NCBI GenBank assembly: GCA_026395195.1
Contig: JAPLZD010000026.1
Coordinates: 1-7,022, forward strand
Direction: 5' to 3'
DNA length: 7,022 nt
DNA from: Candidatus Staskawiczbacteria bacterium
Lineage (GTDB): Bacteria; Patescibacteriota; Minisyncoccia; Minisyncoccales; Staskawiczbacteraceae
In this document: piece by piece, positions 1-4,270 of the stretch
Position numbering within the stretch: position 1 is the stretch's first letter
Layout: each line of letters opens with the position of its first letter
Translations under genes and position numbers: made by a program
The notes under the pieces: model-generated
What the model was told of the DNA's origin: nothing
Database searches by the model: none
What the model saw: only the letters and a program-made list of their open reading frames with translations

Positions 1-771
1 GTAAGGATTCAAGGTATACGGCAAATCTAATTCGTCTAAAAATTCAAGCACTTGTTTAAAATGCGCATGGCAATTTTCGCAGAGATGGTCGATTATCTGC
101 GGAGCTCCGGCCTTTACCCTTTGGCATTTTTCCTCTTTGCAGTCCAAAATCCTTAAAGGATTTTCTTTCAATCTTCTCTGGCAGTCGGGGCACAAAGATG
201 CCCTTCTTGACCTGAAATAACTCGTGAGAATTTTTTTGAAATACGGCCGGCATTCTGAATCTCCAATTGAATTAACCTCGATGGTTAAATTTTTAAATCC
301 TAATTCCTTCAAAGTGTCATAACTCATTTGGATTATTTGGCTGTCTATAGACGCATTTTTTTCTCCAATTGCTTCAAAGCCGAACTGATTGAATTGCCTG
401 TATCTGCCTGCTTGCGGTTTTTCATGCCTAAAACACGGACCCGAATACCAAAGTTTTACGGGCTGGGGCAAATTATGCATTCCATGTTCTATATAAGACC
501 TGGCTATTGTGGGCGTATATTCCGGCCTTAAAGCAACCATATCCCCGCCTTTTGTCCTAAAAACATACATTTCTTTTTCGACAATGTCTGTGCCGGCGCC
601 CGTTCCTTTCGAAAAAACATCGGCCTGCTCTAAAATAGGAGTTTCAATTCTTTGAAAGCTATAATAATTAGCCACAGATTCTACGGACTTTTGGACCTTC
701 TTAAAATAAATTTGGTCCTCCGGCAAAATATCGTGCATTCCGGTTAAAGTTTGGTATCTTAATTTGCTCAT
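1..771 (-). CDS. hisS: Histidyl-tRNA synthetase, 3' end cut by window edge (257 residues visible)
   Basis: Class II aminoacyl-tRNA synthetase that charges tRNA-His with histidine in the cytoplasm. The visible N-terminal 257 residues start MSKLRYQTLTGMHDILPED, the usual HisRS opening. Motif 2 with its loop is at about residues 111-133 (GPCFRHEKPQAGRYRQF), and LRPEYTPTIAR, the familiar HisRS segment before motif 2, is at 81-91. The later part (LCPDCQRRL, NPLRILDCK, about 193-211) is the family's insertion segment. It carries Cys194, Cys197, Cys211, Cys216, Cys231 and Cys234, which could bind a metal (inference). The HisA motif, motif 3 and the anticodon-binding domain lie beyond base 1. The ATG at 771-769 is the natural family start; no SD is visible. 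It lies 15 bases after the lepB stop on the same strand, so it is probably co-transcribed with lepB. Identity is very secure. Confidence 0.97.
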   Translation of the reverse strand, partial: MSKLRYQTLTGMHDILPEDQIYFKKVQKSVESVANYYSFQRIETPILEQADVFSKGTGAGTDIVEKEMYVFRTKGGDMVALRPEYTPTIARSYIEHGMHNLPQPVKLWYSGPCFRHEKPQAGRYRQFNQFGFEAIGEKNASIDSQIIQMSYDTLKELGFKNLTIEVNSIGDSECRPYFKKILTSYFRSRRASLCPDCQRRLKENPLRILDCKEEKCQRVKAGAPQIIDHLCENCHAHFKQVLEFLDELDLPYTLNPY

Positions 772-786
772 GATTAATATAATATT

Positions 787-1374
787 TTAATATAACGGGC
801 TGGAAACTGCCGACAAAGCTGTTACCGGAAAAATTCTTAAAAACGCTTTGCCTATTATATTTTTTTGCGGAACCAGTCCCCACATTCTTGAGTCATAAGA
901 GCGATCCCTATTATCTCCCATAACAAAATATTCGTTTGGATTGACGGTCACAGTTAAATCTCCGTTCGGCCCGTAAGTTTTAAGGTCTCGGGGCAAATAT
1001 TTTTCTGGAACCTGAGATGTTTTTCCATTACTAATAATATATACATTTCCGTCCTTAACCTGGACTGTCTCGCCGGGCAAGCCGATAATTCTTTTTATAA
1101 ATCTCTCGCTGGGCTGCAATGGAAAATTAAAAACGATTACATCTCCTCTTTGAGGCTGTGAAAACTTATAAGAAATTTCATCAACAATTAAGTAATCTCC
1201 CGAATGAAAATTTGGCACCATCGAATCTCCGCTAACAATAAATGGCTGGAATAAAAAATATCTTATCGGGGCTACTATTACAAATGCGATTAAGGCTATT
1301 TTAAGAAGCTCCCAAGCAAAAATTACTATGGGCAAAGAAGTAAACGGCTTATTTTTTTTATTATTTTCCTCCAT
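787..1374 (-). CDS. lepB: Signal peptidase I
   Basis: Membrane-bound serine protease (family S26) that removes signal peptides from secreted proteins on the outer face of the cytoplasmic membrane. The 195-residue product has a short charged N-terminus and one hydrophobic segment (about residues 15-40). Box B is SGDSMVP, with the nucleophile at Ser51. Box D is RFIKRIIGLPGE, with the general-base Lys94. Box E is MGDNRDRSYDSRMWGLV, at about 152-168. Length and box order are normal for the compact single-anchor Gram-positive-type enzymes, and all catalytic residues are present. The ATG at 1374-1372 opens a typical N-terminus; no clear SD precedes it. It is the first gene of a lepB-hisS operon, with a probable promoter just upstream. 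Confidence 0.97.
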   Translation of the reverse strand: MEENNKKNKPFTSLPIVIFAWELLKIALIAFVIVAPIRYFLFQPFIVSGDSMVPNFHSGDYLIVDEISYKFSQPQRGDVIVFNFPLQPSERFIKRIIGLPGETVQVKDGNVYIISNGKTSQVPEKYLPRDLKTYGPNGDLTVTVNPNEYFVMGDNRDRSYDSRMWGLVPQKNIIGKAFLRIFPVTALSAVSSPLY

Positions 1375-1397
1375 TGATTTTTAGGCTGAATTTTAAT

Positions 1398-1426
1398 ATT
1401 TTATCATATTTTTTATATTGTTGCAA
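1398..1426 (-). promoter_or_regulatory. Putative sigma70-type promoter of lepB-hisS
   Basis: Read on the minus strand, TTGCAA (1421-1426; 4 of 6 bases match the -35 consensus) is followed after exactly 17 bases by TAAAAT (1398-1403; 5 of 6 match the -10). Transcription would start near 1391, giving a leader of about 17 nt before the lepB ATG at 1374. It lies just downstream of the intrinsic terminator of the neighbouring unit, so lepB would need its own promoter. The region is very AT-rich, so a chance match is possible. Confidence 0.5.
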
Positions 1427-1442
1427 TACCATAAAATAAAGC

Positions 1443-1477
1443 AAAAAAACAGGGAGTTGCAGCGAGTTGCAACTCCC
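1443..1477 (-). terminator. Strong intrinsic terminator of the small minus-strand unit
   Basis: The arms 1452-1461 (GGGAGTTGCA on the plus strand) and 1468-1477 (TGCAACTCCC) are perfectly complementary over 10 bp around a 6-base loop. On the minus strand the stem is followed by TG and then seven T residues (complement of the A run at 1443-1449). This is a textbook Rho-independent terminator. It works in the minus direction only, because no T-tract follows on the plus strand. It lies 27 bases beyond the stop codon of the 83-residue ORF at 1505, which supports that ORF as part of a real transcription unit. Confidence 0.88.
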
Positions 1478-1504
1478 TTGGTTGGAATGTGGCGCAGCTA
1501 TGAG

Positions 1505-1756
1505 CTAGTGCACTTGCCGGGAATGTCCCCGACGGCAAACCAACTCTGGCTTTCTGTGTATGCCACTCCCGCCGATTCCATGACGTCTTCGCACGAAGCG
1601 TCGCACCGCTCTTGGAGTAACACCGGGCAACTCCAGTGACAAGGCGAGGCAGAAATCATACAAGGCAATGCTTTTATCGCGTTCGCGATAACGCTCCAAA
1701 ATGATTTCCTGCTGGCCGTAGGTCAAACCGCTGTGCGAACAATTCGTCTTGGACAT
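1505..1756 (-). CDS. Small basic protein of unknown function (83 residues)
   Basis: I do not recognise this protein. The start at ATG 1756-1754 is preferred over the in-frame ATG at 1762, because an AAGGAAGG SD (1764-1771) lies 7 bases before it and only 1 base before the other. The product begins MSKTNCSHSGLTYGQQEI and is rich in helix-forming charged residues up to about residue 45. An Arg-rich stretch follows (TPRAVRRFVRRRHG), then a Gly/His/Arg-rich tail with single cysteines. The central SIALYDFCLALS to TPRAVRRF part could be a helix-turn-helix or another nucleic-acid-binding fold; this is only inference. It sits between its own promoter and terminator, which argues for real expression. 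Codon use is unlike the neighbours. The Arg-rich tail could instead come from a structured RNA that happens to be open in this frame. Confidence 0.55.
   Translation of the reverse strand: MSKTNCSHSGLTYGQQEIILERYRERDKSIALYDFCLALSLELPGVTPRAVRRFVRRRHGIGGSGIHRKPELVCRRGHSRQVH
1582..1602. repeat. Short hairpin inside the small ORF
   Basis: GACG (1582-1585) pairs with CGTC (1599-1602), and CTTC (1587-1590) pairs with GAAG (1595-1598), around the loop GCAC with one bulged base at 1586. It falls inside the coding part of the GC-rich unit and may be RNA structure or chance. Confidence 0.4.
1674..1691. repeat. Perfect 18-base inverted repeat
   Basis: TTATCGCG (1674-1681) is followed by TT and by its exact reverse complement CGCGATAA (1684-1691). 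As RNA it would form a 7-bp stem with a 4-base loop; as DNA it resembles a dyad operator for a dimeric regulator. It lies inside the small ORF, encoding about YRERDK on the minus strand. The function is unknown. Confidence 0.5.
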
Positions 1757-1763
1757 AGCCATT

Positions 1764-1771
1764 CCTTCCTT
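1764..1771 (-). promoter_or_regulatory. Shine-Dalgarno site that decides the small-ORF start
   Basis: AAGGAAGG on the minus strand lies 7 bases before ATG 1756-1754. The alternative ATG at 1762 is only one base away from it, so the shorter 83-residue form is preferred. The housekeeping genes in this window lack such a site. Confidence 0.65.
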
Positions 1772-1772
1772 G

Positions 1773-1850
1773 CTAAAGGTTCCTGACTGAAACAGAAAAG
1801 TGCCTCTTCCCTGTCCAAGGTGTCAGTAGCCTCTGTGTTTCTATATCCAC
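1773..1850 (-). CDS. Possible leader peptide ORF (25 codons from GTG, 23 from ATA)
   Basis: In the frame following the strong SD at 1848-1857, codons run without a stop from GTG (1850-1848), through ATA (1844-1842), to TAG (1775-1773). The predicted peptide ends in about LTPWTGKRHFSVSVRNL. The stop lies 16 bases before the downstream ATG at 1756, an arrangement typical of translationally coupled leader peptides. Against it, GTG overlaps the SD, and ATA, which has the right spacing, is a very rare start codon. The SD may instead serve no ORF. Low confidence. Confidence 0.25.
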   Translation of the reverse strand: MDIETQRLLTPWTGKRHFSVSVRNL

Positions 1851-1857
1851 CTCCTTT
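1848..1857 (-). promoter_or_regulatory. Near-ideal Shine-Dalgarno sequence without a well-spaced standard start codon
   Basis: AAAGGAGGTG on the minus strand is a long complement of the 16S rRNA 3' tail. The codon at normal spacing is ATA (1844-1842), and GTG (1850-1848) overlaps the motif. It may start a leader peptide or act as a ribosome standby or decoy site. Confidence 0.55.
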
Positions 1858-1870
1858 CCACAGGACAACG

Positions 1871-1879
1871 TGCTATGAT
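1871..1879 (+). promoter_or_regulatory. Possible extended -10 element facing pth-mfd
   Basis: TG-C-TATGAT (1871-1879) matches an extended -10 (TGn plus 5 of 6 bases of TATAAT), with no recognisable -35. The same GTGCTAT pattern occurs in front of topA. If active, it would give a short leader before the truncated pth ORF and mfd, and it would point away from the opposing promoter at 1886-1914. Confidence 0.35.
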
Positions 1880-1885
1880 TTTTAA

Positions 1886-1914
1886 ATTATATTATTTATA
1901 TAGAATAATGTCAA
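1886..1914 (-). promoter_or_regulatory. Perfect consensus sigma70 promoter of the small unit
   Basis: On the minus strand TTGACA (1914-1909) and TATAAT (1891-1886) are separated by exactly 17 bases, so all twelve consensus bases and the optimal spacing match. Transcription would start near 1879 and run leftward through the leader and small ORF to the terminator at 1443-1477. No other promoter-like site in the window is as strong. Confidence 0.8.
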
Positions 1915-2276
1915 CGACCATCGGTAGAGCAGTAAAACAGCTGACTTCACAAACCGAAGAAAAAATGGCAGATTTAGTTGTTATTCACGACGACATTGAT
2001 TTGCCGGCTGGCAGAATAAAAATTGTAAAAGAAAGAGGCTCAGCCGGACACAAAGGAGTTGAATCAATAATCCAAAATATCGGCAACGATGGCTTAATAA
2101 GATTTAGAATTGGCATTGGTTCAGAAAGAAAACAAGAAGCGATGAAAATTGTTTTGAAAAACTTTTCACCAGAAGAGCAAAAAATTATAGACAGCGCAAT
2201 CCAAGAAATTTCCGGGGCTTTGAATTTGTTTATAAAAGAGGGCCTGGAAAAAACTATGAATGAATATAATAAGTAA
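1908..2276 (+). pseudogene. pth: Peptidyl-tRNA hydrolase, N-terminal half missing
   Basis: Pth frees tRNA from peptidyl-tRNA that drops off ribosomes. The C-terminal part is clear: GRAVKQL corresponds to the end of the family's MNxSGxAV segment, LVVIHDDIDLPAGRIKI holds the conserved Asp, and GSAGHKGVESI and RFRIGIG follow. Recognisable homology begins at about 1922. The first roughly 65-70 residues, with GLGNPG and the catalytic His of TRHN, are absent from every frame upstream. The position usually held by Asn in GHNG is Lys here. The longest open frame starts at ATG 1875; ATG 1908 is the other possible start, and neither has an SD. The 3' end overlaps mfd by 17 bases, a normal operon junction. 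The loss coincides with the edge of the GC-rich unit. Hydrolase activity is not expected unless the sequence is misassembled. Confidence 0.85.
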
Positions 2277-4230
2277 CGAATTAAATAACTCATTGATTGT
2301 ATCGATAACCCCCTACTTTTTGGAAAAGGAGGGCGTTTGGTTTACAAAGAATTTAGACAAAATGCTTGATGCCAGAAGTACTCAAAATTTTTTTGAAGAT
2401 AATATTATTTTTTTACAAAAAGACCATAGCTATAATTTCGGACAATTTATAAGAAAATTAGACGAGATGGGTTATGAAAAAGTTTTTAAGGTTACAGACC
2501 CTGGCGAATTCTCGCAAAAGGGAGGGGTTGTGGACATTTTTCCAATTAATTTAATGCAGGCTGTAAGATTGGATTTTCTTGGAAACGAAATAGACCAAAT
2601 AAAATTATTGGATACAAAAATTGATGATGAAAAAAAAGCCAAAGACCTTTTAAAAAAACGCTTAAAATCCCAAAAAATATTCTCAGAATTAAAAGGGCTG
2701 AAAGAAGGAGATTATCTTGTGCATCTAGACCACGGCATTGGCAAGTTTATTGAAATAACAGATTTTAATATTTCTGGATCTGAGTCGCAGAAATATTATG
2801 TTTTAGAATACGACGAGGAAGATAAGTTGTATGTGCCCGTTGGTTTGGAAAGAAAATTGTCGAGATACGTCGGTTTTACAGACCCAAAAATTTCCCGGCT
2901 GGGGTCCTTGGTTTGGCAAAAAACAAAAAGAAAAGTAAAAGAAGAGGTGGAAAAGCTGGCCAAAGACCTTTTGACTTTGTATTCTCAAAAAGAAATTGCA
3001 CGGCGGCCTGTATATGTTCCAGATAAGGAATTAGAATTCCAGCTGCGAGCTGGCTTTGAATACGAAGAAACTCCAGACCAGCTGCAGGCAGTCGAGGATA
3101 TTAAAAAAGATTTAAGCAAGGAAAAACCAATGGACAGAATTGTCTGCGGGGATGTTGGCTTCGGGAAAACAGAAGTGGCAATGCGAACTGCGCTTTTGGC
3201 CGCCTTAAACAACCGACAAACTGCCATAATATGCCCCACAACAATTTTAGCCAATCAGCATTTTAATTCCTTTAAAAAACGCTTTGAAAAATTGCCGGTT
3301 AGGATAGCCATTCTTTCAAGATTGCAAAATAAAACAGAACAAAAAAAAATAATTAATAATTTGAAGGAGGGCAGAGTGGATATTTTAATCGGCACGCACC
3401 GAATTTTGTCTAAAGACATCGCTTTTAAAAATTTGCAGCTTTTGATTATTGATGACGAACAAAGATTCGGCGTAAAACAGAAAGAAAAATTAAGACAGAT
3501 AAAATCGTCTTTAGATATTCTAAGCCTGTCAGCCACGCCCATTCCGCGCACAATTTATCTGGCCCTTTCTTCTTTTAAAAATATTTCCTTAATGCAAACT
3601 CCACCGCAAGGCAGGCAGGCAGTTGCAACACAGGTTTTGCCCTACAACGAAAAAGCGGTAAAAAAAGCTATAAATTTTGAACTGGCAAGACACGGCCAAA
3701 TTTATTATTTGCACAATCGCGTTGAAACAATAGATAAAGCTAAAAAAGAAATTAAAAAATTAGCTCCCAAGGCAAGAATTGGTGTAATCCACGGCAGAAT
3801 GCCAGAAAAACAATTAATAAAAATAATGGATGATTTCCAAAAAGAAAAAATTAATGTTTTAATTGCCACAACAATAATTGAAAACGGATTAGATTTGCCT
3901 AACGTAAACACCATTATAATAGAAGATGCAACTCGGCTGGGGCTTTCGCAGGCTCACCAAATACGAGGCCGAGTCGGCAGGTCGCGAACCAAAAGCTTTG
4001 CTTACTTTCTGTACAATTCAAAGTCTCTAACTCCATTGGCAAATGAAAGATTAAAAGCGTTAGAAGATGCGCAAGAGCTTGGAGCAGGTTATAGAATTGC
4101 CATGAAAGATTTGGAATTACGGGGAGCAGGAAACATTTTGGGCCGTGAGCAATCCGGAGCCATAAACAAAATCGGCTTAAATTTATATTCTCAAATTCTC
4201 TCCGAAGCCGTCGAAAAACTCCGCCAATAG
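2260..4230 (+). CDS. mfd: Transcription-repair coupling factor, compact form (656 residues)
   Basis: Mfd is an SF2 DNA translocase that pushes stalled RNA polymerase off DNA and recruits UvrA. Residues 71-113 (GYEKVFKV, GEFSQKGGVVDIFP, RLDFLGNEID) match the UvrB-like domain 2 that contacts UvrA. Residues 140-205 are the CarD-like RNA-polymerase-interaction domain (GDYLVHLDHGIGKF, DKLYVPVGLERKLSRY). The motor has Walker A GDVGFGKTEVA (297-307), motif II IIDDEQRFG (396-404), motif III SATPIPRT (424-431) and motif VI QIRGRVGRS (567-575), followed by the TRG segment up to GAGNILGREQSG (about 622-633). Well-studied homologues have about 1150 residues. Missing here are most of domain 1a, domains 1b and 3, and the C-terminal autoinhibitory domain 7. 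The DEEQ box reads DDEQ. A TGA immediately before ATG 2260 rules out a longer N-terminus in this frame. The short form may be normal in this lineage. Confidence 0.93.
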   Translation: MNIISNELNNSLIVSITPYFLEKEGVWFTKNLDKMLDARSTQNFFEDNIIFLQKDHSYNFGQFIRKLDEMGYEKVFKVTDPGEFSQKGGVVDIFPINLMQAVRLDFLGNEIDQIKLLDTKIDDEKKAKDLLKKRLKSQKIFSELKGLKEGDYLVHLDHGIGKFIEITDFNISGSESQKYYVLEYDEEDKLYVPVGLERKLSRYVGFTDPKISRLGSLVWQKTKRKVKEEVEKLAKDLLTLYSQKEIARRPVYVPDKELEFQLRAGFEYEETPDQLQAVEDIKKDLSKEKPMDRIVCGDVGFGKTEVAMRTALLAALNNRQTAIICPTTILANQHFNSFKKRFEKLPVRIAILSRLQNKTEQKKIINNLKEGRVDILIGTHRILSKDIAFKNLQLLIIDDEQRFGVKQKEKLRQIKSSLDILSLSATPIPRTIYLALSSFKNISLMQTPPQGRQAVATQVLPYNEKAVKKAINFELARHGQIYYLHNRVETIDKAKKEIKKLAPKARIGVIHGRMPEKQLIKIMDDFQKEKINVLIATTIIENGLDLPNVNTIIIEDATRLGLSQAHQIRGRVGRSRTKSFAYFLYNSKSLTPLANERLKALEDAQELGAGYRIAMKDLELRGAGNILGREQSGAINKIGLNLYSQILSEAVEKLRQ

Positions 4231-4238
4231 ATATTTTG

Positions 4239-4247
4239 TGCTATTAT
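4239..4247 (+). promoter_or_regulatory. Putative extended -10 promoter of topA
   Basis: TG-C-TATTAT (4239-4247) in the 40-base gap after mfd is an extended -10 with 5 of 6 consensus bases; I see no -35. A start near 4254 would leave a leader of about 17 nt before ATG 4271. No SD is evident. topA may also be transcribed from the pth-mfd unit. Confidence 0.4.
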
Positions 4248-4270
4248 TGAGAAATTAAGAACAAACACTT

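Larger units (their letters stand above)
1772..1879 (-). promoter_or_regulatory. Structured 5' leader, possible cis-regulatory RNA
   Basis: From a predicted start near 1879, about 120 nt precede the small ORF. A 5-bp stem (1859-1863 with 1833-1837, CTGTG/CACAG in RNA sense) holds the SD AAAGGAGGTG in its loop. Next comes a long imperfect hairpin. Its outer pairs are GCTA/TAGC (1827-1830 with 1772-1775) and CTGAC/GTCAG (1822-1826 with 1783-1787). Its apical stem has 11 bp, four of them G-U (1806-1816 with 1790-1800), with the loop AGGCA. The closing TAGC contains the stop of a possible leader ORF and lies next to the second SD, so folding or leader translation could control the downstream gene. 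It matches no riboswitch class I can name; the pairings were found by eye. Confidence 0.45.
1443..1914 (-). other. Compositionally foreign, self-contained transcription unit (promoter, leader, small ORF, terminator)
   Basis: This 0.47-kb stretch separates the leftward lepB-hisS operon from the rightward pth-mfd genes. It holds, in minus-strand order, a perfect consensus promoter (1914-1886), a structured leader with two SD sequences, an 83-residue ORF (1756-1505) and an intrinsic terminator (1477-1443). Two hand-counted 60-base samples are 53 and 55 % GC, whereas two samples in the neighbouring mfd are 22 and 27 %. Arginine codons are mostly CGN here but AGA in the neighbours. The promoter end abuts the point where pth homology begins abruptly, so the unit may have arrived with loss of the pth 5' half. 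I see no terminal inverted repeats, target duplication or transposase, so no mechanism of movement is claimed. Confidence 0.6.

Noticed and set aside
1418..1639. Plus-strand 73-codon open frame across the terminator and the small ORF
   Set aside because: It begins in AT-rich intergenic DNA, reads through the terminator stem, has no SD and is antisense to the better-supported small ORF.
1840..1862. Plus-strand TCCACCTCCTTTCC as the 3' end of a 16S rRNA
   Set aside because: Only the anti-SD-like core matches; the conserved sequence before it (GGCTGGATCA) and helix 45 are missing. It is the complement of an SD on the minus strand.
1443..1879. The GC-rich unit as tmRNA, RNase P RNA, SRP RNA or 6S RNA
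   Set aside because: None of the diagnostic motifs is present: no SsrA tag or acceptor-TTCGA end, no GAGGAAAGTCC, no full SRP apical motif. The GGAAGGA string near 1763-1769 is an SD.
1443..1914. The unit as an insertion sequence or integron cassette
   Set aside because: There is no transposase or integrase, and I found no matching terminal repeats, target duplication or attachment site at the edges.
2803..3914. Several antisense open frames within mfd
   Set aside because: All mirror conserved mfd coding sequence and show no family features, SDs or promoters.
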